This document shows positions 1 through 7,692 of a DNA stretch of 64,000 nt, one piece after another. Below the pieces are notes generated by a model. It made no database searches. It was given only the letters and a program-made list of their open reading frames with translations, and was not told where the DNA came from. Made by a program: the position numbers and the translations under genes. How positions within the stretch are numbered: position 1 is the first letter of the stretch; every line of letters starts with the position of its first letter. The stretch is taken from contig CBDDPZ010000008.1 of assembly GCA_965232575.1 (NCBI GenBank), positions 1,116,001-1,180,000 on the forward strand, written 5' to 3'. This stretch comes from Bin5 sp965232575. GTDB taxonomy: Bacteria > Chloroflexota > Anaerolineae > Caldilineales > Caldilineaceae.

Positions 1-803
1 ACCCGCCCGCGCGCCGCCTGCTTGGCTTTATCCCATTTTCCCATCCACGCGTTCCTGCCCGTATGGCGGATAATGTCATGGATCGTCGCCCGCGGTTGGT
101 AGGGCAGATACATGCCGCAATGCCACGCCAGGTTGCGATAGACCATGAAGTCGCCCGGCCCCAGATAGACCTGTATCGCCCCCGGCATCGAGCGGCAGTG
201 CTCGAAGTAAAACTGCTCCGCCTCCGCGTCGCTCCACTCCGCCGGCGCCTCCTTCATTATCGGGTCCCCTGTCGACTCGACCTCGTCTGGGAGATTTTGC
301 TGCCGCAGGTGGCTGCCGGGCACGTACCAGGTACAGGCGTCCGCATAGATGGCGCAGTTGACCTGGTTGAAATAGCGCAGATCGTTCCATACCGTCGCCA
401 TGAACGATTCCATCTCCGCATCGCGAGCCTCCGGCGGCACCTCCACCACGCCGTCGCGGTGCCATCCGCAATGCCACGGTCGATTCTGCGGCTCGACCAG
501 AAGCCCCATAATGTCCAGATGCGCGTGTGTATACCCAGGCCCCAGCAGCTGCTCTACTGACAGGCGCAGTTCGTCGAGTTCGGCGTAGTCCCTGAACGGT
601 TGCAGGTCGATATATTCCGCGTACCGATCCAGCGGTTGGATGCGTTGTGTTTGCGGCCCGTTGAGTTCATGCGCCAGCGCGCGCGCCCTATCTGCCTCGC
701 GCCGCAAGTCCGTGAGGAGCGAGGGCGGTACAATCCCCCGAAAGATCAGAAATCCTTGTTGATGGTACTCGTGCACCATCCAGTCTTCGAACTGAAACGT
801 CAT
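1..803 (-). CDS. Phytanoyl-CoA dioxygenase (PhyH)-like protein, partial
   Basis: Reading the minus strand from an ATG at 803 gives an open frame to the window edge (267 codons, C-terminus missing). The start is preceded by AGGAGGGCAG, a strong ribosome binding site. The protein carries the Fe(II)/2-oxoglutarate dioxygenase facial triad as usually seen in PhyH proteins: an HxD pair in WHRDG near residue 120 and a distal histidine in LAWHCGMY near residue 235. PhyH proteins hydroxylate small organic substrates; the substrate here cannot be read from sequence. It is divergent from the sugar operon at 1343 and resembles in type the PhyH gene at 23494-24264 that closes the same cluster, which suggests oxidation of a shared or related substrate (inference). 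Confidence 0.8.
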   Translation of the reverse strand, partial: MTFQFEDWMVHEYHQQGFLIFRGIVPPSLLTDLRREADRARALAHELNGPQTQRIQPLDRYAEYIDLQPFRDYAELDELRLSVEQLLGPGYTHAHLDIMGLLVEPQNRPWHCGWHRDGVVEVPPEARDAEMESFMATVWNDLRYFNQVNCAIYADACTWYVPGSHLRQQNLPDEVESTGDPIMKEAPAEWSDAEAEQFYFEHCRSMPGAIQVYLGPGDFMVYRNLAWHCGMYLPYQPRATIHDIIRHTGRNAWMGKWDKAKQAARGR

Positions 804-867
804 CTCTGCCCTCCTGGTTTCCCCAACGGCAGTTTTTAGTAACGGCAACGGCGCGCCCCACTTTCTG

Positions 868-955
868 AACTGTGATTTCTGGGATTCAGGGGATTAACTG
901 CAACGGCAACTGCCTTTAATCCCCCTAATCCCGAAAATCCCCCAAAATCACAGTT
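868..955. repeat. Long imperfect inverted repeat
   Basis: The left arm AACTGTGATTT followed by GGGATT and GGGGATTAA is mirrored by TTAATCCCCC, AATCCC and AAATCACAGTT at the right, around a centre containing the AACGGCAAC motif that is scattered through the intergenic DNA of this window. It lies between the divergent PhyH gene and the sugar operon and looks like a small non-coding palindromic repeat. The sequence directly to its left (828-862) recurs at 23443-23475. Confidence 0.55.
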
Positions 956-1016
956 GAAATCACAGTCGTATATTGACACTACCACTGCTACGATGAAACT
1001 TGCAACGGCAAACGGC

Positions 1017-1069
1017 AGGGGTTAGGGGCCAGGGACCGGCCAGCCCCTGAATCCTGGCCCCTAACCCCT
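1017..1069. repeat. Perfect 17-bp inverted repeat
   Basis: Arms AGGGGTTAGGGGCCAGG (1017-1033) and CCTGGCCCCTAACCCCT (1053-1069) are exact reverse complements separated by 19 nt. No T-tract follows on either strand, so this is a palindromic repeat rather than a clear intrinsic terminator. It sits just upstream of the predicted promoter of the sugar operon. Confidence 0.7.
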
Positions 1070-1078
1070 AAACGGCGA

Positions 1079-1107
1079 TTGCTTTCCAAACTCCAATCGG
1101 CTATAAT
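1079..1107 (+). promoter_or_regulatory. Predicted sigma70-type promoter of the first sugar operon
   Basis: A consensus -10 TATAAT (1102-1107) lies 17 nt after TTGCTT (1079-1084), a weak -35. This would give a leader of about 230 nt before the binding-protein gene at 1343. The leader contains a perfect 13-bp palindrome (1208-1265). Confidence 0.5.
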
Positions 1108-1207
1108 CTGTCAGAGTTGCGCTCGCTACACCCCATAGTACTCGCTCTCAAATAACGAAGCAGTAGCGAATCAGTTGTACTCCCACTGCTTCCGGCCCAC
1201 CATCGAC

Positions 1208-1265
1208 TTTGCGTTTTGGCAGACAAGAGAACCCGGTGGCGAAGAGACCAGCGCCAAAACGCAAA
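1208..1265. repeat. Palindromic element in the 5' leader of the sugar operon
   Basis: Arms TTTGCGTTTTGGC (1208-1220) and GCCAAAACGCAAA (1253-1265) are exact reverse complements around a 32-nt centre. Outer ends TTTGCG/CGCAAA match those of the palindromic elements found inside genes at 6196, 10191 and 16786, so it may be a distant member. In RNA it would form a stable stem upstream of the binding-protein ribosome site and could act as a transcript-stability or attenuation structure (inference). Confidence 0.5.
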
Positions 1266-1342
1266 CCCGGGAACGCAGGCCTCCCGCTTTCTATCGGTTT
1301 TTTCCATGTGCGCACACTGACCGCAAAAGGAGAAATGACAAG

Positions 1343-2836
1343 ATGGAGAATCTGAACCTTTCCAGGCGCAGTTTCCTGAAGACAGCTGGCGTTGTGTCGG
1401 CCGGCGCTGTTCTGGCCGCGTGTGTTCCGGCAGGCGACATGTCGCAACAGCAGGACGGCGAGCCGGCCGAGGTGACACAGCACCTGATTGCGTGGTTGGG
1501 TGGCTGGACCCCGACCGAAAGCATGGAGCGCAGCGAGGACAACCCCAACCCACACAACAAGATCCTGGAGGTGCTTGACGCCTACAAGGCAGAGCATGCC
1601 GGCGTCGAGATTGAATGGATCAGGCTGCCCACTGGCGTCAACAGCCGCGAATGGATGGTGGCCCAGCAGACCGCAGGTACCGTTCCCCACATCATGCCCG
1701 CGGCCCAATGGATCATCAAAGAGGACGTGGACAAAGACTGGTGGATCGTCCTGACCGACGCACTCCAGGAACCGAACCCCTATGTCGCCGCCGGTGAACC
1801 GGGCAGCGAACGCTGGCTCGACCAGTTCTACCCCACGCCCAACACCATGTTGAACATCGAAGGCAACTTCTATAACGTCGCCTACGGTATCAACACGACC
1901 TGGTTCTTCTATAATGTCGATATGTTTGAAGAGCTTGGCATCTCCGTTCCCGCCAACTATGCCGAATTCCTCGAAAACTGCCAGGTGGCCCACGACGCCG
2001 GCCTGATCGCCTACGACTTCCTTACGCTTTCCCCCGCCGACACCGACGCTTGGTATCGCCAGCAGATCGGCTCGATGATCATGGAGCGCGACTTGGCCCC
2101 CCTCGTCAACCCCGACAAGGGTTTCGCCGAACTTTCCGAGGTCGCTTGCGCCATCCGCGATGGTGTCTACCACGCCCACCTGCCCCAGTTCCGTCAATGG
2201 CTGGAGCTGTGGAAGCAGACCGTCCCGTACCGGCGCGCTGATTGGACCGTGCGCGCGCCCGACCCCAATCGGCTCTTCCTCACCAAGAAGTCGCCGATCC
2301 TGGAGAACGGCTCCTGGATCATCCCGCAACTGGAGATCGATCCGCTCATGGATTTCGAGTGGGCCACATTCTGGGCGCCGCCTCTGACCACAGAGAGCAG
2401 CGAATACGTGACCGATCCGCCCACCGTCGCTCCCAACGTCGGCACCGTGACGGACAACTTTGCCATCTCCACCCGTGCCCGCAAAGACGGCGTGCTCGAT
2501 ACGGCTATCGACCTGCTGCGTTACTTCTCCCACCCTGAGAACGTGGAATTAGTGCAGGGCGAAATCGGCCAGAACATGCCGAACGTGAGGGGAACGAGGG
2601 TACCCGATCGCTTTGCCGAGGCACACAAGGGCGTGGTCCAATCGATCGGTTACGTGACCATGTTCCAGTACGAAATCTGCACGATGGACCTGGAGGCGGC
2701 GGAGGCCTGCGGCAAGGCCTGGTGGTCCTACCTGCTGGACGAGATCAGCATCGACGAGTGCATCGAACAGAACCAGACGGCGTTCGAGGGCTACGCCACG
2801 CGTTACATCGACGAGCAAGGCAACGAGTGCGCGTAA
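1343..2836 (+). CDS. Sugar ABC transporter substrate-binding lipoprotein
   Basis: A 497-residue extracellular solute-binding protein (family 1 type). The ATG at 1343 follows AAAAGGAGAAATGACAAG, a good ribosome site. The longer upstream open frame has no such site and its extra N-terminus is not signal-like. The N-terminus has a twin-arginine motif (SRRSFLKTAG, residues 7-16), a hydrophobic stretch and a lipobox ending in Cys (VLAAC), so it should be Tat-exported and lipid-anchored outside the membrane. It would deliver a sugar or oligosaccharide to the two permeases directly downstream. No ATPase gene is in the operon; a shared MsmK/UgpC-type ATPase elsewhere is usual for such systems. Neighbouring glycosidases suggest a rhamnose/uronate-containing oligosaccharide as ligand (inference). 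Confidence 0.9.
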   Translation: MENLNLSRRSFLKTAGVVSAGAVLAACVPAGDMSQQQDGEPAEVTQHLIAWLGGWTPTESMERSEDNPNPHNKILEVLDAYKAEHAGVEIEWIRLPTGVNSREWMVAQQTAGTVPHIMPAAQWIIKEDVDKDWWIVLTDALQEPNPYVAAGEPGSERWLDQFYPTPNTMLNIEGNFYNVAYGINTTWFFYNVDMFEELGISVPANYAEFLENCQVAHDAGLIAYDFLTLSPADTDAWYRQQIGSMIMERDLAPLVNPDKGFAELSEVACAIRDGVYHAHLPQFRQWLELWKQTVPYRRADWTVRAPDPNRLFLTKKSPILENGSWIIPQLEIDPLMDFEWATFWAPPLTTESSEYVTDPPTVAPNVGTVTDNFAISTRARKDGVLDTAIDLLRYFSHPENVELVQGEIGQNMPNVRGTRVPDRFAEAHKGVVQSIGYVTMFQYEICTMDLEAAEACGKAWWSYLLDEISIDECIEQNQTAFEGYATRYIDEQGNECA

Positions 2837-2926
2837 CTGCAGGGAACAGGGACGAGGGGACAGGGACGAGTAACGGCAACGGCAGTTACTAACCTCTAAC
2901 CCCCAACCCCTGACCCCTAACCCAGC

Positions 2927-3823
2927 ATGAAAAAATCGCTACAGCAAAGGATATGGGAGACGAGGGCAGGCTACTTGATGGTTCTGCCTACTCTCGTCTT
3001 CCTCCTCATCTTCCAATACTACCCCGCCGTCTCAGGGCTGTACCACTCTCTCTTCGATTGGAACGCGGGTCTGAAGGGGACGTTCATCGGGCTCGCCAAC
3101 TTCATCGAGCTTTTCACCGATGACGATGTCTTCATCCATTCCCTCAGAAATATGGCCCTATTGACGATCTGGTACCTGATCGCATTCGTGGGACTTTCGA
3201 TCGGCGTGGCGGTCCTGATTCACCGTATCCGCAGCGAAGGCTCCAAGTACTTCTTCCGCTTCTTCATGATTCTGCCGGTGATTATCCCGGCGGTGGTTCT
3301 CATCCTGCTCTGGAAATTTATTTACGATTCCACCATCGGCCCTCTCAATGCCATCCTCATCGGCGTCGGCCTGCAAGACTGGACGCACGCCTGGCTGGCA
3401 GAGCCTAAGATCGCCATCTACGCGGTGATGTTTCGCAACTTCCCCTGGATCGACGGCGTCTCGGTCTTGATTCTGCTGGCCGGGTTGCAGGCGATCCCAG
3501 CCGAGATCGTGGAGAGCGGTCTGCTCGACGGCGCCAGCGGCTGGAGGCGGCTGCGCTACATCGAGCTGCCCCTCATCACCGGTCAGATCAAACTGCTCGT
3601 CGTCCTCACCATCATGTGGGGCGTGCAGGAGTACTCCGCTGTCTGGGCGATGACAGAGGGCGGGCCAATCGACTCGACCCAGGTGCCCGGGATGTGGATG
3701 TATTTCAACGCCTTCCGCATCAGCCGCATGGGCTACGCATCCGCAATTGGCGTCGTCATGTTCTTGATCACTCTGGTGGCGACGATTCTGAACATGCGTT
3801 ACATAAGGTCCCAGGAATACTAA
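2927..3823 (+). CDS. Sugar ABC transporter permease (MalF/UgpA type)
   Basis: A 298-residue inner-membrane protein with six predicted hydrophobic segments. The binding-protein-dependent permease EAA loop is visible around residues 193-212 (EIVESGLLDGASGWRRLRYI), which contacts the ATPase. It starts 90 nt after the binding-protein stop; the gap contains the AACGGCAACGGC and CCCCTAACCC-type repeats common here. It pairs with the permease at 3889 to form the membrane channel. Confidence 0.9.
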   Translation: MKKSLQQRIWETRAGYLMVLPTLVFLLIFQYYPAVSGLYHSLFDWNAGLKGTFIGLANFIELFTDDDVFIHSLRNMALLTIWYLIAFVGLSIGVAVLIHRIRSEGSKYFFRFFMILPVIIPAVVLILLWKFIYDSTIGPLNAILIGVGLQDWTHAWLAEPKIAIYAVMFRNFPWIDGVSVLILLAGLQAIPAEIVESGLLDGASGWRRLRYIELPLITGQIKLLVVLTIMWGVQEYSAVWAMTEGGPIDSTQVPGMWMYFNAFRISRMGYASAIGVVMFLITLVATILNMRYIRSQEY

Positions 3824-3888
3824 CAGTATGCATATCGCCTGCCCCGTATTACGCAATACGCAATACGCACCGCAATAAGGATTTCGGC

Positions 3889-4758
3889 ATGGTGACGCGT
3901 AGCGAATCAATAACAGGTGGCCCCGCGCAGAACCAGGGACGCGGTCTGCACCGCGGCGACGCTTGGCGTACTTTGGCCCTGGGTATTCTCTGCGCGCTGA
4001 TGGTCGCGCCGCTGATCATGGCGGTCATCATCTCCTTCAAGAGCCCCTCCCAGTTCACCCGCGTGCCGTTCCTGCCGACCTGGCCGATGCGCTGGGAGAA
4101 CTACGAGTTCGCCTGGGAGATCATCAGCCGGTTCCTGCTCAACAGTATCATCTCCAGCGGCGCGACAGTCATCGGCGTGCTCCTCCTCAGCTCGCTGGCA
4201 GCCTATTCCTTCGCTCAGATAAGATTTCCGGGCCGAACTTTCGTCTTCTACGCGGTGCTGGCCCTGATGATGGTGCCGGCGTCGCTGACCCTTGTGCCCT
4301 CCTTCGTCCTGATCAGGGATCTACGCCTTATCAATACCTACTGGTCGCTGATCCTGCCCTGGATCGCAGGCGGACAGCTCATCGGCATCCTCATCCTGCG
4401 CGCCTTCTTCGAGAGCCTGCCCGGCGAGATGTTCGACGCCTGTCGCATCGACGGCGCCACCGACTGGCAGATCTATTGGCACGTGGCCCTGCCGCTGACC
4501 CGGTCGATGCTCGGCGTCGTCGCCGTGCTCAACATCCTCGGTACCTGGAACAACCTGATCTGGCCGACCCTGACCCTCCCGGAACGCAAAATGTGGCCGC
4601 TCACACCGGGGCTTTACTCCTACATGGAGCAATACTACACTAGCTACGGGCGCGTGATGGCCGGTCTGCTTCTCGGCTCAATTCCTCTGGTGATACTCTT
4701 CGTCTTCACCAGCCGTCTCTTCGTCGAAGGTTTGACTTCCGGCGCCATCAAGACCTGA
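3889..4758 (+). CDS. Sugar ABC transporter permease (MalG/UgpE type)
   Basis: A 289-residue permease. The ATG at 3889 is chosen because it gives the normal family length, while an open frame from 3616 would overlap the previous gene by about 200 nt. The EAA loop is seen as EMFDACRIDGATDWQIYWHV. The first hydrophobic segment (LALGILCALMVAPLIMAVII) begins near residue 25, as typical for MalG-type subunits. It completes the three-gene importer begun at 1343. Confidence 0.9.
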   Translation: MVTRSESITGGPAQNQGRGLHRGDAWRTLALGILCALMVAPLIMAVIISFKSPSQFTRVPFLPTWPMRWENYEFAWEIISRFLLNSIISSGATVIGVLLLSSLAAYSFAQIRFPGRTFVFYAVLALMMVPASLTLVPSFVLIRDLRLINTYWSLILPWIAGGQLIGILILRAFFESLPGEMFDACRIDGATDWQIYWHVALPLTRSMLGVVAVLNILGTWNNLIWPTLTLPERKMWPLTPGLYSYMEQYYTSYGRVMAGLLLGSIPLVILFVFTSRLFVEGLTSGAIKT

Positions 4759-4806
4759 CCCGACTCTTCCAGCCGACCACAGCCACAAAAGACCGTCGCA
4801 GCACCA

Positions 4807-5865
4807 ATGAATCGCATGGCCGCAAATCAAAGTACAGTACATGATAGGACCCATTATGATGTGATCGTGGTCGGCTGCGGGGGGTGGGGGCTCGCGGTGC
4901 TCAAAGTGCTCAGCGACATGGGCCTTCGCGTTCTTGGCATCGAGCGTCAGGAGATCTGTCACAATCTCCGGCGCTATATGAAGCACATGGTGATGCACTC
5001 GTTTCTCTCCTACATGGTACTGGACCCGGAAGACGCGATTGTGGCCCGAAAAGGCGACGAGCATCACCCGTTGATCGACGAACTGATCCAGAGTTACAGC
5101 GACTTTGCCGTCAAATTCGATCTCCCCATCAAGACCCACCACGAACTCGTCGACATCGAAGGGACAAAAGGCGGCTTTGTGTTGGAGGTTCGCGATCATG
5201 GGAGCCGTACTTCCCGCCTACAGGCGAAGCGGGTCGTGCTGGCGACCGGTTCCTACGACGAACCCAATCTGGCCGGCATACCCGGCGAGTTGAACGGGTC
5301 CGTCCAACACTATTTCCACGAATGGGAACATATCCGGGACAAAAGAGTCCTCTTCATCGGCGGCGGCTTCTCTTCCGCGGACGGCATTATCGCCCTCTGC
5401 CCGCGCAACCAGATCCTCTGGGTGGTGCGGAAATCAAGCGACGCGGTCGAGAAGATGCTGAACGACCAGAAAACGATCTGGGGCCAACCCGATGCCCGCC
5501 TCGTCAACACCGAAATCCTGACCGATAGCGAGGTCATCTCGCTGGAGGACAACACTGCCGTCGTGCGTACACCCAGCGGCCGCAAGAAGTGGAACTACGA
5601 TCTCTGCTACATGCTCATCGGCCACAAACCCAACCCGGATCTGTGCTCACGGCTCCTCAACGGCAACTTGGCATTCGACGAAGACACATTTGAGTCCTGC
5701 GAACGGCCCGGCGTCTATCTCGTTGGCGCACTCGCCAAAAAACATCTGGAGCATATCGGTTTGACGCATAACCTCTGTCCTGACAATATGGGAGTGCGTT
5801 ACATCGAGCGCATCCGCTCCGCCATGCAGAAAGAGTTCAACTGCAATCGTCAGCAAATCAACTAG
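4807..5865 (+). CDS. FAD/NAD(P)-dependent oxidoreductase
   Basis: A 352-residue two-dinucleotide-domain flavoprotein. The N-terminal FAD motif is GCGGWG after a beta strand (YDVIVVGCGG). A second Rossmann motif, VLFIGGGFSSADG, lies near residue 180, and ATGS near residue 140 marks the usual FAD contact. The overall plan resembles thioredoxin-reductase/flavin-monooxygenase-like proteins, but no CxxC redox pair is visible, so disulfide reduction is unlikely. It begins 48 nt after the permease and is followed 21 nt later by an unknown gene; its place in a sugar operon suggests oxidation of a sugar or sugar derivative (inference). An internal GTG/ATG start choice (Met1 versus Met4) is uncertain. 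Confidence 0.8.
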   Translation: MNRMAANQSTVHDRTHYDVIVVGCGGWGLAVLKVLSDMGLRVLGIERQEICHNLRRYMKHMVMHSFLSYMVLDPEDAIVARKGDEHHPLIDELIQSYSDFAVKFDLPIKTHHELVDIEGTKGGFVLEVRDHGSRTSRLQAKRVVLATGSYDEPNLAGIPGELNGSVQHYFHEWEHIRDKRVLFIGGGFSSADGIIALCPRNQILWVVRKSSDAVEKMLNDQKTIWGQPDARLVNTEILTDSEVISLEDNTAVVRTPSGRKKWNYDLCYMLIGHKPNPDLCSRLLNGNLAFDEDTFESCERPGVYLVGALAKKHLEHIGLTHNLCPDNMGVRYIERIRSAMQKEFNCNRQQIN

Positions 5866-5886
5866 CCACTGACCACTGGAGTTCCG

Positions 5887-6801
5887 ATGCACACGAGCCA
5901 GCAACTCCGATCTTCACACTTCGAATACCGGCGCCCAGGGGCAGACGGCCGCGTCGACTTCAGTGCCTTCTGCGCACAGTACCATGACCAGGACCGCGTC
6001 TGCGTCGTCTCGCCCCGCCTCGAAGATGGCGTCCTCCACACCGCCTACGCCCTGCTGGCCCTGACTACCGCCTTCTATGATGTGCAACGGGCCACTGGCA
6101 GCGACTTCTTCATCTACCCGCAACACTTCGCCATCATCGGCCAGGACTCGTCAGAAGCGTCCCGCACACGCGACCCGTCCGGCCTTCGCGCCGACTTTGC
6201 GCTGAGCCGACGCCATCTTTTGCGCCGAGCCGACGCTACAGATGGGCCTTTGGCGAGGCGCAAACAGGCCTTTGGCGAAGCGCAAACAATAGGCATCGCC
6301 ACCGGCGCCGGCTGCCTGGACCTGACACTGGATGAGGCCGGCATCGGCGGCGCATGGGCCTGGCTCGACGTCTGGCCGAAATCGAACTGGTTCACGGCCA
6401 CCGCCGCGCCCACCGCCATGCTCAAAAAGGTCTTCGACCTCCACATCAACCGCCTTTTCTGGCCGCAGAACTTCACACCCAAACGCAGGCAAGAACAGGC
6501 AACGGAGAGCGGAAGCGTCAAACGGGACGCACACCCTGCGCTGCCCGATTACGCCCGCAGAATACTCAAGACGCGCCTCAAATCCGTCTACTACTACAAC
6601 ACATCTGCGCCAACCGTAGAGATCTGCGCCGCCCAACCGGCCGTGGACATCGTTCAACTAAGCCTCGATCGCCTGCCGGAAGCGGTGCGGCAAACGCTCG
6701 ATCAAGACGCCCATCCGCCGCGCCCCCCGGGCCACGAGTCATACCGGCAAGTGGGCGTAGATGAATTCCTGGAGGAAATGGAGGCTTGTTTCACTACCTG
6801 A
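5887..6801 (+). CDS. Unknown protein carrying in-frame palindromic repeat insertions
   Basis: A 304-residue protein of no family I recognise. It has no signal peptide or membrane segment. The N-terminal 100 residues (YALLALTTAFYDVQRATG, FFIYPQHFAIIGQD) and the segment after residue 134 (GAGCLDLTLDEAGIGGAWAWLDVWP) look like globular protein. Between them, roughly residues 104-134, is a translated palindromic element (6196-6286) beginning FALSRRH and ending FGEAQT. A second short repeat remnant (GGAAGCGTCAAA and flank, about 6492-6523) is translated near residues 203-213. The frame stays open through both, so the product is probably still made. GGAG lies just before the ATG at 5887. It is probably co-expressed with the flavoprotein upstream and the corrinoid protein downstream. 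Confidence 0.65.
   Translation: MHTSQQLRSSHFEYRRPGADGRVDFSAFCAQYHDQDRVCVVSPRLEDGVLHTAYALLALTTAFYDVQRATGSDFFIYPQHFAIIGQDSSEASRTRDPSGLRADFALSRRHLLRRADATDGPLARRKQAFGEAQTIGIATGAGCLDLTLDEAGIGGAWAWLDVWPKSNWFTATAAPTAMLKKVFDLHINRLFWPQNFTPKRRQEQATESGSVKRDAHPALPDYARRILKTRLKSVYYYNTSAPTVEICAAQPAVDIVQLSLDRLPEAVRQTLDQDAHPPRPPGHESYRQVGVDEFLEEMEACFTT
6196..6286. repeat. Palindromic element, nested double copy, inside a coding sequence
   Basis: Outer arms TTTGCGCT (6196) and AGCGCAAA (ending 6286) enclose an inner pair TTTGCGCC and GGCGCAAA. Each left arm is followed by GAGCCGACGC and each right arm is preceded by GGCCTTTGGCGA, so one element appears inserted in the loop of another. It is 91 nt long and is read through in frame in the gene at 5887-6801. 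Simple copies are at 10191, 13241 and 16786. Confidence 0.8.
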
Positions 6802-6894
6802 GAAGTTGAAACCGCTGTCGCTTCGCAGTAGAAACACAGTACGCATCAAGAATACGGACGAGAGGCATCGCTGTCGGAACCGGAGGCACACCAC

Positions 6895-7665
6895 ATGAGC
6901 CGCGAAGAAGAGATCAAAAAAGAACTGTACGAAAACACGCTTTCAGGACGCGCGCCGATCACCGAAAAGCTCACCCAGGAAGGCATCGAACTAGGGATGG
7001 ACCCCCTGGAGATCCTCTTCGAGGCACTGATCCCGGCGCTCCAGGAAGTTGGTCGTCTCTTCGAGATCGGCGAATACTTTGTGCCCGAAATGATGATCTC
7101 CGCCAAAGCGATGCAACGCGCCATGGCGATCCTGCAGCCCATACTGGGCGACACCGGTGTTGAACCCGTCGGCAAAGTCCTGATGCTGACCGTGAAGGGC
7201 GACGTACACGATATCGGCAAAAACCTGTGCATCATCATGCTCGAAGGCGCCGGCTTTGACGTGATCGATATGGGCGTAAATGTCAGTCCGGAGAAGCTGA
7301 TCGACGCCGTCAACGAACACCAGCCCCAACTCGTCGGCTTCTCCGCCTTCCTCACCACCACCATGCCCTTCTTCAAGACCAACATCGAAGCGCTGGAAGC
7401 GGCCGGCCTGCGCGACAAGGTCAAGGTCATGGTGGGGGGCGCGCCGATTACCAGGGAGTACGCAATGAGCGTCGGCGCCGACGGCTATGGGCCCGACGCC
7501 AGCCAGTCCGTAAAGCTGGCCAAGCAGCTGATGGTCGAAATGGGCTTTGAGATCGACCAGGACGGAGATAGCGGATCATCCGACAGGGAATCGGCGATGC
7601 GCGCCGCAGTCGACGCGGTGGAAGACCTGATGCGAAAGGCTGAGGAAGACCATATCAGTGGCTGA
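6895..7665 (+). CDS. Corrinoid (B12-binding) methyl-carrier protein
   Basis: A 256-residue protein of the MtaC/MtbC/MetH B12-binding family. Residues about 1-90 form the four-helix cap domain (LFEIGEYFVPEMMISAKAM). The B12 domain follows, with the cobalt-ligand signature GDVHDIGKN (DxHxxG) near residue 105, and later GGAPITREYAMSVGADGY. It would carry a methyl group between methyltransferases. The UroD-like methyltransferase at 12106 in the same operon is the natural partner for moving the methyl on. A C-terminal tail of about 45 residues beyond the usual family end is charged. GGAGG lies 9 nt before the ATG. The methyl donor is not known; an O-methylated sugar is a reasonable guess from context. 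Confidence 0.88.
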   Translation: MSREEEIKKELYENTLSGRAPITEKLTQEGIELGMDPLEILFEALIPALQEVGRLFEIGEYFVPEMMISAKAMQRAMAILQPILGDTGVEPVGKVLMLTVKGDVHDIGKNLCIIMLEGAGFDVIDMGVNVSPEKLIDAVNEHQPQLVGFSAFLTTTMPFFKTNIEALEAAGLRDKVKVMVGGAPITREYAMSVGADGYGPDASQSVKLAKQLMVEMGFEIDQDGDSGSSDRESAMRAAVDAVEDLMRKAEEDHISG

Positions 7666-7692
7666 TTGTCGCAGTGAACAAAGGAAAAGAGC

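Noticed and set aside
1148..2533. A 461-codon minus-strand open frame opposite the first binding protein
   Set aside because: No motif, composition typical of an antisense shadow; the + strand protein has signal peptide, lipobox and a good ribosome site.
4807..5865. Thioredoxin reductase
   Set aside because: The two dinucleotide-binding motifs fit, but the CxxC redox pair is missing.
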